From Turritopsis dohrnii (Eukaryota > Cnidaria > Hydrozoa > Anthoathecata > Oceaniidae), in assembly GCA_027922465.2 (NCBI GenBank), contig BQMF02000041.1:992001-1056000 (forward strand): a stretch of 64,000 nucleotides of DNA. The letters run 5' to 3'. Below the pieces are notes generated by a model that was not told the origin of the DNA, did no database searches, and saw only the letters and a program-made list of their open reading frames with translations. Below, piece by piece: positions 34,501 to 48,324 of this stretch; position 1 is the first letter of the stretch; each line of letters opens with the position of its first letter. Both the position numbers and the translations under genes were made by a program.

Positions 34501-37500
34501 GTCAGAGGAAAACAAACTTTGGATGATGATTTATATACATACAATGAGATCACTAAAGCCTTGTGAAAATTTGGAGTGTAGTTCTAATACCTTAAGGGGA
34601 TTTTTTTTTGCGTGGATTAAGTTTTGCAACTTTTGTGAATTTTGGGCAATTTCGCAAAAATAAATCCAAACAAAACATCAAGACATGAACGATTCGCGAA
34701 AATAAATGCACGCAAAATTTCATGATTTTATTTGCTCATTTTTTGGCTCTGCGTACCTTTCATATATTAACTATTTCCTTGTACTTATCAAGCACCCATT
34801 GATTTTGCAATGTGGCAGGTATGGAAATGGTGATTTTTGCTGCTACTTCTAAGCTATATTATAAAGTACACACATTGCACTTTGTGCCCATTCGCAAATA
34901 TAAATCCAAACATTTTCCTTGAGAAGCTCTGACTCGAAAAAATTAATCCACGCAAAACGCTCTCAAACCTTCGCTCACAAAAATTAGTCCACGCAAAAAA
35001 TATCCCCTTAAGGTATATCATGTTCGAAAAAAACATTTTCACACAGATCCTAACAAAGTTTTATTGTGTCATTTGTCTTTTCGTGCACATTGGTGTTAGA
35101 CTCCATAAAAGTAGTAATATGCAGACAGTGGTGGATCTAGAGTGTAGTCGCAACTTGTGGAGAAGCGCATTAACATAAGTTGTGAATTCAGTTCATATTA
35201 TCAATGGGATTATTTGAACCTTTTTCTTTTATGTTTGAATTGCTAACACTCTCCTACACAAGTTGCGGCTTACCTCTGGATCCGCCACTGGCAGGCTTAG
35301 TAGAAATAGATTTTCATATTGTATGTTATGTTGATTTAAGTTTTGTATATAATTTTTATCTTCTTGTAATGCTGTTAAATGTCATGGATTAAAATCTTTG
35401 AAAGTTTCTTCTGCTCCTATTAATGCAAGTTATGAACAATTTCATGTAACGTTTACTTAAATATATTACCAAATTCACATTTCCGGCAAAATTTGGAAGG
35501 TGTGCACAAAGAACAATTGGAAGGTCCTGATATTAAAGTTCGCAGTTACTTGCAGATTTTTCCCTGATTTTTCCCTGATTTTCAAATGATTTTGGTTCAC
35601 TTCTATCGAATATAATTTTATTCTTCATGTGAACTGTAAGTCATATTTTGGGAATTGTGATAGACCTGTTCTCACGTAAGCAACAAGAACAGAATGGATA
35701 GTCATTCAGATATCTTGAAAATTAGCCTAAAGCTATTTCCTCTAGGCCTGATGCGAAAATTGTTCAAGCCCTGAGGCTTCTAGTTTTTATTTTGACATTA
35801 TAACAATATCATAATAATTAGAACAATAACAAAATATGCATAAAATGATTAAACAACATCATGAAGAAAAAACATTTATATAATAGATTGCTTTTACATT
35901 GTAACAAAGTTTACTTGCTAGCAATAAATTAAATTAAAATCAAATTTTAACAAAATACCAAACATGTAAATATAACATATGGTCAAGGCAACTACAGTTA
36001 ACATACTTTCTGGATACAAAACAAACACAGCAAAATTTCCAATTTAAAACAGTAAAAGATGTTTGACAAAATTGTTTCTCAGATATTGATTATTTACCTC
36101 TACTGTGTTATTAACAAAGATTGTGCCTCTTATATATGTGCCTATTTGAAAATCATGTTTACACTGATGACTGGAAGACACAGTGACATTAAAAACTCAT
36201 AGCCTTAAAAAATCATTAAAAAAAAAACAGGTAAAAACTGGTTATCATTTATCAAAGGCAAACTTAACACGTAGTGTATTGCACTTTCAACCCCTGTCAT
36301 TTTTTATGATTTTAACTACTTGTTACAATAGGCCATCAATGAAAAACAACTTACATCAATCAAGAGAGACTTATGCCAGTAAAATTATAGATATCTTAAG
36401 TGATCACATCAATTAAATTTGAAATGAGTGGCTTCCGAATAGATCTCCAAAGCTGCTGAGCCAGGATGAATCTGAGGGGAATGCAAGGAAAACATGTGCA
36501 ATGGATCCTTTGATCATATTCAATCATCATAGGCAACAATCCTCAGTGATCTTGTTGTGGTGATCAAGCTCTTCCCACGGTTGGATGACAACAACCATTT
36601 TTGTTGAAGGGTTTGAAGACATTAGCACAAACGTCACTGGTAGCCTTTTGTTGATAGTCTTTGATGATCACTCTTTTATGAATAAGGCCACCAAAGAACA
36701 TATTACACTGCTAAAATTGCCTTAAACTTGTACAGACAAGTCACAACCTCTCACCTTTGCCCATTAAAAAAGGAATGAAAGAACATCTTAAATTCTGAGC
36801 TAAGGATCATTGGAACGCATTGTGCGTTCAAAAAACAATAATTGTGTACATTTATTAGATCTGTTAATTGTCCTCTAAAACATTCCAATGACAGAGGTTG
36901 CCAATCATTTCTGTCAACAAAAGACAATCAGGTTTTTATTGTGAAAGTCTCCACAGCTACAGAAATGAACAAAAATAAAGAGAAAAAGCACATCGAAAGA
37001 TGGAAGAGAATTGATGGAAGAAAGGACAAAAGAAATTAGTGCCGATGAGGATGGTGATGACAAGGAAAATATTGAGACAGAAGATGACAAGTAAGTAGGG
37101 ACAGAAGAGGTTCTATTTTTGCAAAGATTTTTTTGAAAATTCGCAGGCTCAATCAGTTAAAACTGTTAAAATTATTAGATTAACATAAATAAGGAGTTGT
37201 AACTGCACTAAATAGCAGAAAATACTTGTAAAGAAAGTAATGTATGTAAACAAATATTTTTATAATTGCAAAATTTCAAGTGTGCCTTGACTATTATAAC
37301 ACATAAATAACTGTAATCTATTTATTTCCAAGATAAAAATTAAAATGATACTTATTACTCAGAGTTTGCCAATGATGCAGTCAGAACAAATAATACCATA
37401 TAAATATGATAAATCTTCCTTGCAGGACAAACATTAAAAACAATGAACCATTTACCTTCTGGAACCTCATCCGTCTGATGCAACTTTTGATATTCGTCTT

Positions 37501-40500
37501 TAACAAAATCCAACTAATAGATGAAAAACAAAGAAAGAACCTCAATAGAATTTCCCTCAATTTTCAATCCTGTTCGTACAACAGCAAAACTAGATTGATG
37601 GAAAATTTAGCTTTACCATGTTTGTCCCTTGAAGCAGCTCAAGTCTGCCCTTAAGAAGTTCTGTTTCATCGTAAATCTATGAAAAATGAAAAACAATAAT
37701 TAAAAAAGATGAAATACCAAATGAAGAACATCACGCTTTGTACATACTTTCACCCTTCACAATCATATTAAGATTTATTGTCAGGTGGAGTTATGTGAGG
37801 AAACCATTGTGCTGTAGAAGTATAAAATGAAATTTATTCCATTGAATAAGTTTATTATATATTTCCCCATGGGGCGAAATATATGTTAAAACGGGCATTT
37901 TCCTTCTCCTCCGTTCATTCTTCACTGACTGAACAAAATGGAAGATTTTTGCTTTCTAAGCTTTTAAAATGATTCCATAGATAAAACGTTGGATGATGGA
38001 AATAAATCGTTTTAGTTCAGTGATGTCCTAAAAGGTTTTGCAAAATCTTTTGAATGAACGTGTAAAAAACAGAGAAAAAAATGATACCAATGTCGTGCAT
38101 GTTTTGTTTTTGTTGATAATAATATTATGATGACTGCTTATTAAATGCTTGGAACAGTAAAGCATTGAAGCTGTGAGCACACACATGATGATTGATGTAC
38201 AACCAACAGGAAACCCTTTTTATATGGAGACCAATCAGATCAACCAGTTATGTTAACTCATAGAGTACATTACAAAAACTGCTAGTACAAACGTGATGTT
38301 ATATATGCAATAAAAAGTTCAGAAAACCAATTACGTATAATATTTTTACACAGGATTGAGACACATAATAACTTGACAGAATCTGGCTGGTTGAGTGTGT
38401 GCTTCCCTGAATAGTCGTTTAATCTAATAACAGAAACATAATTTACTATGGATTAATTCCATGATCACGTGTACTGTTTTGATACTGTATATTATATATA
38501 TATGATATTTTATTTTGTAAAAATTAATATACTGTGAATTTTCCTTTACGAACAAAGAGCATAAATCAAAACACAATCCAACAATTAAATAAATCCAGAA
38601 CACAAACTTCCACTTTCAGCTATGTAGTAATTTGGTTATGGATCTGTATTTTCACTATCAAAGTCTGTTGTTTTCCATTCAGGATTTATGAATGTTGTTT
38701 TTATTACATATATATATACTAAATAATGGGTTGTGAACATATTTTTTGAATCAGAGATGTTTATTCTGAATACTTGAATTTGATTTTATAAATTGTTACT
38801 TAAAGCCCATCTCATTTTTGAAAATAACTCTTCTTTCCTAACATGAAATGCTACACATAATATTTGTTAGTATAGATTTTGATTACTTTTGATAGTTATT
38901 TGTTATATATGTCTACCCCCCAGTATTTTTAATACTATTGACAATTTTCTTTTCTTCTTTTGTACACCTGTTTACAAATTTGATTATATAATGTAAGATA
39001 GTTTTATTCGAGCTACAAAAGGCAAGTGTTCTGTTGAAATACATTGTTTCCAGTGATTTTATTGTATAAAGGATAAGAAACTTGTCAAGCTTCTGGAACA
39101 ATAAAGATCATATGTTTATTATGACGAAATTGCCTTACATTGGGGAAAAATTGGTCACATTAGGTTTTATATAAATTTTTAGCTATGTCCACAGTAACTT
39201 CTCAGTCATTTATAAGAGAAACCTTATTTATAAGAGAAACCCTATCATTTGACCATGAACCATGTTCCTTTTACTGATAATAAGTTCAAAGTAAGTTCTT
39301 CTGTGGTATTATTCCACCCTGATTAGTATGAACAACATTTTATCTGAGTATCAGGTTGATGCCAGTTATATATACCATTGTAATTATTTAATGATACATT
39401 TTTGTGAAGATTTTCCATCCTATTCAAATTGTGTTCATTCTGTTCACTATCATCTGAACTTGTACCAGATACAACAAGGATTTCATCTTTTTGTTACCAT
39501 ACTCTCTCACATAAAATAAACCATCAGTATCAATATCACTTTCATTTAATGGAAGAATGTTGGAAAATGTTTTTCATTTATTTGTGTAATGAATTAAGCA
39601 AAAGTTCCTTAAATTTTGTAACAAAAAAAATGTTACACAAATAATAATTTTTTGCTGTCCTTAGACCAAAATGATATGCGCAAATAGCAATTTTTATGAT
39701 AAAAAATTATCTTTTTAACTTTTTAACTTTTTTGATAAATTCGTGTGAATAAGATTTTCAACAGTTTTTTACTTGTACATCTGACAAATGAATTAGGCAT
39801 GAAACTCTGAGTAGTGTACTTCTAAAATTTTAATTTTTAATATACGAAAAAGAACAATAATAAAAAATTATCATAAAGGAAGATTGATCTGTAAATCTGT
39901 AAAACATAATGGCGGATGAAAGAGAGAGGCAGATATTCGGTCGGCACTTTTTAGATTATTGCGACATGTTATGTTATCAATATTTTTTCCAAAATTTTAC
40001 CGACTTTCCCAGTCGGAGGTTTTCTTCAATAAGACAGTTGGTTCACAATCAAACTAAATCACAAACATTTGCTATCAGTTATATGTGGCAATTCAAGTGA
40101 ATATAGATACATATTTTCATTTTGCATTCGTGATTAAGAGAAGGCTGTTAATAGTTTTAGGAAGGTTGACAGGAGAATTTCAAAGCAGTGCTTGAGAAAT
40201 ACTATAAGCAAAAGTAGAGAAAACTTAAAATTCAAGAAAGTAACGCGGTCAGGATTTACTATACAACTTTCGTTTACTTTATGTTAGGTATTTAACTTAT
40301 TCAGGAGACACTAGTGACCTTCATACCTTCAACACTATATACTTTGACTTAACGGGAAACCAGGATTTAAAACTTTTTACAAACAAAGGATTCTATGTTT
40401 TCAGTAAATTAAACAATACTTTTTACCTCTTTACTTGATAAAAACTCCAACAGTGGAAAAACTAAGTGACGATCAAGATATGCTCCAACACGGGAAGTGA

Positions 40501-40519
40501 GATCGTATTTTTCCGCCAT
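31588..40519 (-). CDS. EIF3E: EIF3E, translation initiation factor 3 subunit e (INT6)
   Basis: Cytoplasmic PCI-domain subunit of eIF3, which helps recruit mRNA to the 40S ribosome. Ten exons in transcript order: 40519-40427, 37676-37617, 37513-37456, 33362-33252, 33160-32889, 32803-32679, 32600-32381, 32243-32031, 31950-31798, 31614-31588. They sum to 1332 nt, 443 aa plus stop, with all phases consistent; vertebrate eIF3e is about 445 aa. Recognisable stretches are [20 protein letters not shown] at the start, [67 protein letters not shown], and the PCI core [20 protein letters not shown]. Introns 1 (2.75 kb) and 3 (4.1 kb) are unusually large and hold transposon copies. It shares a short divergent upstream region with BSDC1. 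Confidence 0.95.
33500..35790 (-). repeat. Dispersed repeat, long copy, in EIF3E intron 3
   Basis: Inverted relative to the short copy at 741-1225, with conserved blocks in the same order (see that entry). About 1.8 kb of extra internal sequence is present here, part of it the nested foldback at 34588-35015. No coding sequence recognised. Confidence 0.55.
34588..35015. mobile_element. Foldback/MITE, 428 bp
   Basis: The ends TACCTTAAGGGGATTTTTTT and (complement) TACCTTAAGGGGATATTTTT are inverted, followed on both sides by GCGTGGA. Internal words CACGCAAAA and AAATAAATCCA repeat in both orientations. Non-coding. Similar words occur at 2780-2850. Confidence 0.7.
35800..37455. other. Remainder of EIF3E intron 3
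   Basis: AT-rich sequence with no supported gene. The 36842-37039 frame is lysine-rich, and an in-frame acidic stretch after it in another frame (37030-37080) may be chance. Confidence 0.5.
37677..40426. other. EIF3E intron 1
   Basis: 2.75 kb of AT-rich sequence. Short frames at 38534, 39328, 39429 and 39909 show no family resemblance. A direct repeat 'tttataagagaaacc' lies at 39210-39242. Confidence 0.5.
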
Positions 40520-40718
40520 CTTAAATAGAATTCAACACCATGTGTATCGAGCCTCGTATAATAAAAGTGAGACGTTGTTTTGGTATTTTGTTATTCGTGG
40601 TTTCACATACAGACCGAATTTGACATTTCGTCTTTTTTGATGGTATGCTTACGTAAGACCACGTTGTTTAAAATACAGAAGCTCAAAACACAAAAATTTT
40701 AAAAACTGTTTAATCATT
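40520..40718. promoter_or_regulatory. Bidirectional promoter region, EIF3E / BSDC1
   Basis: 199 bp separate the two opposed start codons, so both transcription starts and leaders must fit here or overlap. Within it are a TTACGTAAG palindrome-like site (about 40650-40658) and no evident TATA box at a useful distance. Head-to-head arrangement implies shared control of two broadly expressed genes. Confidence 0.6.
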
Positions 40719-43700
40719 ATGGAGGAAGAGGAAAAAGACTCCGACGCCAGGTATTTCTTTGTAGATTACCTTTTGAGCTTTTTCTGACATTCTGTAATCC
40801 TATTATCAATCTAAAGCACTGTTCACAACCCACCTCCAGTTAAGTTAGAGAAATGGACAAGACATTGAACCATTATCATCATCATATCAGTTACCGTCAA
40901 TGTGCCAAATTACGGACAGCCTTCCTTATTACGGACACAAAAAGTAAACAAAGATTCTTTTCACGAAAATATACATTCACTCTTACCAAGTTCACCACAT
41001 ATAAGTTAATAAAATGTTTTATGAAACAGGGCAATAGAGAGGAGTTAGCAGCAACACATGAAGAATGGACTATGAAGAATTATAATCAGTTAGGACCACT
41101 CGACCAGAATTCGCCGCTAAAATAATCGTGATTTATTATAAAGAATTGCCTCGATAATTTTATTTTACTCTCCTATTTGAATACATCCGATTGAATGCTG
41201 ACAATCTAGCATAGCAACTGCATAGAAACATAGCTCTAGGGAAAATTCGACACGGTAAATTTTTTTTATTTTTGGGGTGGTGAAACTTTTGGCAAAAACA
41301 AAACTTTTTACCATGTCAAAATTTCCCTTTCAGCTTAGTTCTTCAGAAAATGAAGAAAGAAGAAAACAAACAATTTCTGCATCTTCGGAGGAGTACCGCT
41401 TTTCTAGCGATACATTAGTATAAGTTTCAATAATGGTCCTAAAATTAAGTTTGCGCTATTTGTGGCGTATCAACAAAACGATTATTAAAATCATTAACAT
41501 AACAATATCAAACATTGCGATAGTAAATTTTCGGGAGGCATTTGGAATGAATAATTCAAACGAACGAATGGTTATTACATGCCAGAACAAATTTCGTAAT
41601 TATACGCTCAGTCCTCCCCTTAGCTTAAACTTAGTGTTCTAGAAACGTTTGGTAATATATCACTTGAAAAATTGCTTGGTAAAAAAAGAAGGCCAACTAA
41701 ATCCGAGGGTGGTGCAATCGCACCCAAAGCAACCCCCGAGAGCAGGGTGTCCACTGGGGCTGGAATAGCTGGAAAAAGAGCCTTTTTGAAATTAGGGCTG
41801 GAAAAGCTGGATTTTTATTTTTCATGATCCAAAATTAAACTACTTTAAATGACACAAAACAATCTATGTCTAAATTCGATCTATTAGTTCCTTTCTGTAA
41901 CATTTGTTTCATCTTTTCAGATACTGGTTTACCCTGGTATATCCAGTTTTAAACTGTTTACTGTTTTCGTTTAGTTGTTTTTTCCCACATTAGCAGAATT
42001 AAGTTTTTTTATTTTTTATGTTCTAGTTACACTAGTTCTTGATATTTTTTACAGTAGTACATGCAAAGTACAAGGTCTTAACATGCTTAGCAGCCTGTAT
42101 CTGGAATAAAATAGCGCACGAGTGCAGAATCGCTCGCGCAAAATACTTCACGCGAGCTGTTCGATTGCATAAACTCATTTTGCGCATGCGATCCTTGTCT
42201 TACATCAAATCACAAGATTTTCTGTTTGTTAGAGTGCCAGCTCTGCGGCCGTACAAGTAATTCAAGTGCGCGATGAAAAATCTAATTCTAAGAAGAATTA
42301 GACGTTTGACCAATTATCATAATTTTATAATACTAATATTATACTTGTACACTACTTGTCTTATGTTTTGGGGGCTTTCCCTATTTTATCATTCATTGAT
42401 TGAAACGGGGGATTTCCCTTCCACGAATTTTTCTTCTTCCATTGCTTTTAATTGATACGCAACAAACAATTTTTTGTTGTTTTTTCTTTTTGAAACACCT
42501 GTGTTTTAACTATACATATGATACACATGAGGATGTTATTATAATAAGAAACAAGAATTTATTTTTCAAAAACAATAAAGGAAGGTTGATGGAAATATAT
42601 GAGTTTATCTATCTATCAAAGATAACTTGAGATCTTTCTTTTAAATGTTTTTCTCAAATATAAACCATTATATCAAACAAAAGTGAACACAACCTAGAAA
42701 CAAATTTTTCTAATAATGAAATCATTAGAATCATCTAGTCATCAGAGGCTTCACTTTCACTATCGGAACTACTTTCATCGTCGTCGGTGCTTCCATCATC
42801 GTCATCACTCGGTATTTTTACAGGTTGTTTAACATTTTCGACCAGTCAAAGCCCTCTGTTCCATACGATGACATTACAGCCGGTTGCATGGCTATATTGC
42901 CAGTCAAGTCAAACTTGGAAAGTAAACATTCCATTTCACTGTTATTGTAAAGGGAGCTGGAAACTAACATGCTTTTTGATTTCATTGAATAACATGAAAA
43001 GGAGTCCTGCTGATACCACTTATGTTTTCATGTTCTTTCGTTAGGTGAACAAAGGAATTCATATAACAAAGGAAATTTCAAAATTACCTTAGCAATGGTG
43101 GCTGTTCTCCCTACCAACAACAAATTGGTGAATAATCACTTTATATCCTAAGTCAGCCTTGGTTGTCAATTGAGCACCGGAACTAACATAATAAGTTGAG
43201 CATTTTTTAAAGAGTATCTTCCTGCATGATTAAAAGCGTGTCTTGCCTAACTCTAGGAGCGTTATAGTGAGCACTATCCCTCGCTATCAAGCAATCATCA
43301 TATTTCGCAAAATCTGATGGTTCTCTTGTTTCAATAAAATTAATTCTGACTGGTCAAGTTGATCAACCATTAGAAAAAATACATGATCAAGTGCCTTATA
43401 TCGCCGGTCATTGACCGCTGACCGGCCGTTATTTGTATCACTGGCAATAGTGCTTATCAAGAGATGATAACTTAATTAAGCACTCTTTTTCATATTTCAT
43501 ATTTTCATATTTCATTTTAAGTTGTTATCTCAGGTAGTTGGATAGATTTTGACTTCATAACTACAGACCAAAATTTATGTTTATTTTATAGTGAGTTTGC
43601 AAAATATACATTACTTTGTTTTAATGTGTTAAGGCTTGCATATTATTACATTATTGTTACTAGTTTTTTGATATTTTTCCTCACCACCGCCACAGTTAAA

Positions 43701-46700
43701 TAATAAACATTGTATACAAAACAAAGTGTACAGAACATATGATTGTTTTTTCTTCTTAGGATAGGAGTCGGCAATCCTGTCTGCAATGTAACTAGATTGA
43801 AAATTAAAGCTTCAGTTGTGGCTTCTAGGTGACTTATCGTAATCACATTTTGACAGGATCAATATTTTTCACCTTTCGCATACACCATTACTACACCATT
43901 AATCTCACTTTAGGCATGAATATTTAAATAGGCTAATTTGTTCTTTTAGAGTATATTTTAATTTCCTGCAAAACAAATAAGACAAAATTCCCTCACATAT
44001 ATGCTAAGCTAGCTTACTGTAAAAACAACAGCACAAATACAACTAGTTTTTAAGATATCCACCAAAGAAATACTATGGATAGATGGATAGATTTGTTGAC
44101 CCTTATTAGACCAATTTAATTTTTTTTGGTGACAGAAAGTGGTTTACTTTAAAGGAGTTAAGGATGGCTCCTTTTTATGTGACTGAGAGATTTTTCTGAT
44201 TTCAAGATACTGTTAGGGCTTATGATAACAATCCATGACATTGTCAATATTCCATTTGGTGGCTAAATACTTAATTTTATGCTACAAAGCTAGTCAATAT
44301 ATACCTTAGATTATCAGTAGAGAGTGGTGTGAATTTGTTGACTCATGCTTGTACAAAACAATGCAACATACAATATCAAAGACACAAAAATTGCTGGGTA
44401 ACCATTTTCACTTGTGGGAGGAAAAATTCTCATGTTGTAAAACTCTAATGTTTATTCATTATTTAAGTAATTACAAAGGTATTGTTTAAGAAGAGTATAG
44501 ATATTTGATTATTAAAAAAATTAAAAAAAAACGTTTCAAAAAAAGAGAAGAAAAATATTGTCTGGAGACCCAATCACGGTAATACCATCAACATTTTTCC
44601 CGATAAAATTGACTGAAAATACAAAATCGTGAAGGAAAGAAATAAAATGGGACTAGTATTTTTCTATAACATCTTAATTTAGAGAGGGGAGAACATAGGG
44701 TTTTATTTGAAAGTTTTATGTATTCACTTAAATTTCATTATGTCATGTTAGCAAGAAAGAAGAAGGAGCATCATGGTGGAGTTCCTGGGGAACAACATGG
44801 ATAGAGAGTGTCAAAGAAAAGGTAAGTTTTTAATTATAAAAATATTGACGAGAATACTGATTTATTAATTACTTGGCTTTGTTGTGTTAATGCTGTGTTA
44901 ATAAGTTTGTTAGACAATTTATTCACTATGTTATTCACTATTCAATGAACACTCTTGGTGTAAAGATGTGTAGCATCACATAGCTATTCAATTTCCATTT
45001 TAGTCAGCAGTCACTTTTGAGATGGTTAAAAAAGACTTGAATGAATTTGTAGATGTCATTCAAGGAGATACGTCAGTAGCCATATCTGAAACTGCAACCC
45101 AATTGGAAAAAAAGACAAAAGAGGTATATAGAATTTATGATAAGCAATGAAGTAGCTCTTATTCTTGATCTCTATTTATGCAGACTAATGTATTTCAGGA
45201 GAAAAGTCAGAATGAGGAAGAAGACACAACCAAGAAAGTTGTTCAGAAGGGAATGGAAGGTGAGACGTTGATAGCAGGAATGTCATTATTTTTTGGTAGT
45301 GTACCTATTTCTAGAGGTGCCATAGTCATTTTCAACAACCTTCATATTAGTTATTATCTTTTAAGATAATATTTTAACGAAAGTTGTATTTATTAATATT
45401 TCATGGTATTTATGGTTGTGCAATTTTTAAGGCTTGTCAAAGTTCCTTCATTCGGTATCAGAACTGATGGCCATTGAACCTGATGATACACAAGAGGAAT
45501 TTATCACCCTTTCAGAAGATAGATATTCTGCAGGAAACTACAACCGAAAGCAAGTCAGTAAATGAAATATATTTATCCTTTCTTTCTCAAAATTGTAAAG
45601 GAAATATTACCTTTGATATTAATTATAATATTAATTATAATAATTAATAATTGATGTTTTTTAATCTTGATCAGGAAAAGCTATATGCAATTCAAACAGA
45701 GCCAGGTACATATTGCAATGAACCAGAAGGTAATATTCATTTCATTGGGAAAAAAAGACTTTCATTGCACTAGAATAGCCTTTGCAAAGTCTTGCAATGC
45801 ATACTTAGAAACATTACATTTTGTAATATAACTCTGTATATTCACAAATACTTACAGGTTTGTTTGATGATTGGCTTCAAGTCTTTAGTTTGGATGATCA
45901 CAAAACTGAAATGTCCGATTTACTTGTTCAAAATCCATCAATACGAGCAATTTACACACAGTTGGTAATTGGTCACTTTTTCCCATCCTTCATTGCTGCA
46001 AATAAAGTCTATACTGTGCTTATTGTTTCATTTCAAAAATATTTCTTTAATAGGTTCCAACTGTTGTCCCACATACAGTATTCTGGCAACGTTATTTTTA
46101 TCAAGTATTTTTACTTGATGCTGAAGAGAAAAGACGTGAACAGTTACTTGCAAGAGCTAATGATGCAGAATCAAAAGATGAGACTGATGGTGGATGGGGT
46201 GACGATGATGATGAGGAAGATGGTACTGAATGTGATTGCAGATTCTGTCTCTGTTATTTGTCTGTTCCAGTCACTAAAATTGTTATTCAAGTTAAAATTC
46301 ACATATCTTTTTTAGATATAGAAGTTATATCAAAAACTGAAGGGACTGTTAAACCAACTCAAATTGTTACACCTATTGTCAAAAGCAGTGATGACATCGT
46401 GGCTTCCTCAGACGATGTAAACAACGAGACTGGTGAAAATGTTTCTCAAAATGATGTTGCTGATGAACCGTCTTTCCTATCAATGAATCGTTTAACGCCT
46501 GATAAAGTTTCTGTGGTAGTTGATATCCAACAACCGCTTGAAGATATAAAGCAATGTGAATATAAAAAGGACATGGATAATGATGATGACCCAAAAAAAG
46601 AAAATTCTTTAGATGAACTTACATTGACACTACAGAAAACAGATGTTACTCAAGATAAAACAGAACCAACTGAATGTCTAGATAAGTCTTGTGACGTTCT

Positions 46701-47373
46701 TACGGAAAGTTCAGATGAAAATAAACAGTTTTTTATGAGTCATTCTGAAGACAACACATCTGGTAATGTGAAAACAAAGTCATTGAATAGTCGACTTCAA
46801 CTTTTACAAGAATCTGAAAACAAAGTTGAACAGGCAGAAACATCAAGTGTCAGTTCCTGGATCAGTATAGACGACGATATAAAAGTTAAAAGAATTAAGG
46901 GAGAACAAGAAGTCAAAGTTGATACTGTGGAGCATTCAGGTATATTGAAATGATAATGCACAATTACAGTAATAAAGTAACACCAAATTCCTCCCCTTCA
47001 TCTTTGTTATCATTTGCTTATGAGGCCACTCCATCTGTTTCATAAGGTAAATCATCAAATGGATCGAGTGAAGTGTTAGTGAACAAAAGTGATGTAGATG
47101 GAATGGATGACGATGATGACTTTGATTTGGATCTTGATAATGATGTAAACGAAGAAGAACTTGCAATATTGGTAGCAGAAATAAAGAATAAAAGTGCTAA
47201 CGGGAATTTGGGTTTGGAGGTTGGGAAATTTTTCATAGTGCAATAAAACAAAGGTTTCCAAGGAATTGCAGCTGGAGAATACCAGCAGCTGGAAAATACT
47301 GGATGTTATGCATTGTGTCTTGAATCTTTTTTTTTTCTTTTAGGATGATGATGACTGGGAAAATTGGGAATAG
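40719..47373 (+). CDS. BSDC1: BSDC1, BSD domain-containing protein 1
   Basis: BSD-domain protein of unclear function; the BSD fold is also found in TFIIH p62 and synapse-associated proteins. Eleven exons: 40719-40750, 44752-44821, 45004-45123, 45184-45259, 45432-45553, 45675-45729, 45858-45964, 46054-46222, 46316-46939, 47047-47219, 47344-47373, giving 525 aa in frame. Family landmarks: WWSSWGTTWIESVKEKS near the N-terminus, FEMVKKDLNEF, the peptide GTYCNEPEG before the domain, the BSD core (about 160-215) with FDDWLQVF, NPSIRAIY and VFWQRYFYQV, and an acidic end DDDDWENWE that matches the vertebrate C-terminus. Exon 9 encodes a long, low-complexity acidic linker, which makes it longer than the vertebrate protein (about 430 aa). 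An alternative acceptor at 45198 would drop five residues in frame. Confidence 0.92.
40751..44751. other. BSDC1 intron 1 (4.0 kb)
   Basis: Contains the gene-fragment-like region at 42735-43380 on the opposite strand, and anonymous repeats (for example the 'ctggaaaagctgg' words at 41760-41815). No other gene is supported. Confidence 0.5.
42735..43380 (-). pseudogene. Broken gene fragment, probable processed pseudogene
   Basis: On the minus strand, coding-like pieces follow each other in changing frames: LDQSELILLKQENHQIL near 43330-43380, RDSAHYNAPRVRQDTLLIMQ near 43220-43280, AQLTTKADLGYKVIIHQF near 43120-43180, SEMECLLSKFDLTGNIAMQP near 42870-42930, and a Ser/Asp-rich end (SDDDDGSTDDDESSSDSESE) with a stop at about 42738. 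Frameshifts and stops separate them and no introns are evident, which suggests a decayed cDNA copy. I do not recognise the parent gene. Confidence 0.4.
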
Positions 47374-48324
47374 TTTATTCATTAATTCTTTAGGTGTTAT
47401 TGTTGACAGAATCTTTTAATTTAGATTTAGACACCTCTGTAAAGCAACATAAGTATATAAATATATATATATATATATAACATATTTTTTCTTAAAACTT
47501 ATGTCGTTATTCAGTGCATTATGTTTGCTAATTATTCTGTCTTTGTAGTCCTTCGTAGACATTGATGAACTATGATTAGACAACTGTATTACTTTTTGGG
47601 TCCATCGTGTTATGAAATGCAAAGTATGTATAATGCCATTTCTTTAGAATTACACTTAAAGTTTTGTGTTTATCTGTTGTTTTTTTTGTGGGGATGGAAA
47701 TAGGAAACAAATACAATGTATATATGTGTATGTATTTGTAATTTTTGACATAAAAAGACAAAATATTTTCAAATTGTCTGTTGGTTAGTTTCAGATTTCA
47801 AACCAAACGTAGTAAACCTGGAAAAGAATACTCCTTGAATCTTACATTCAACATGACTGGTTGTTTAACTTAGTGCCTCTCGATGTTAACATTGTTTTTG
47901 TACAAACATGGAGAATTCTGTGAAAGAACATCTGTAGTTGCGTTGGAGAAAGGCTTTAGACTTCTAATTCTACTATCTAATACTGATTTAGTGGATCAAA
48001 ACAAATATGAATAAATGTCACATGTAGTAAACTGGTTTCACATGTGTTGTATGATAAAGGGAGAGGCATTTCACTGTTGCCTTCATTTAAGTATCAATGA
48101 AATTACAGCAAGGTAATTGAAAACCGCTTATACAACTTACCTATTTGTTTGATTTTTATTCAACTAAACTTAACACAAATTTTGTAAGCTTTCACATCAC
48201 TTTCATTCAAACCGATGTAAAATGTTTGACACTCCTGGATTGAGCAGGACTGCTTAATTCCTAAAATTACATTACATTATTGTAGTTTTAAGCTTTTGGA
48301 TGGAGGGTTGATAAACTGAAAGAG
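47374..48324. other. BSDC1 3' region to GLUT gene
   Basis: Includes a (TA)n run at about 47457-47480 and AT-rich 3' sequence. No gene supported. Confidence 0.5.

Noticed and set aside
46936..47261. Minus-strand His/Ser-rich frames
   Set aside because: They lie antisense to the acidic BSDC1 exon 10.
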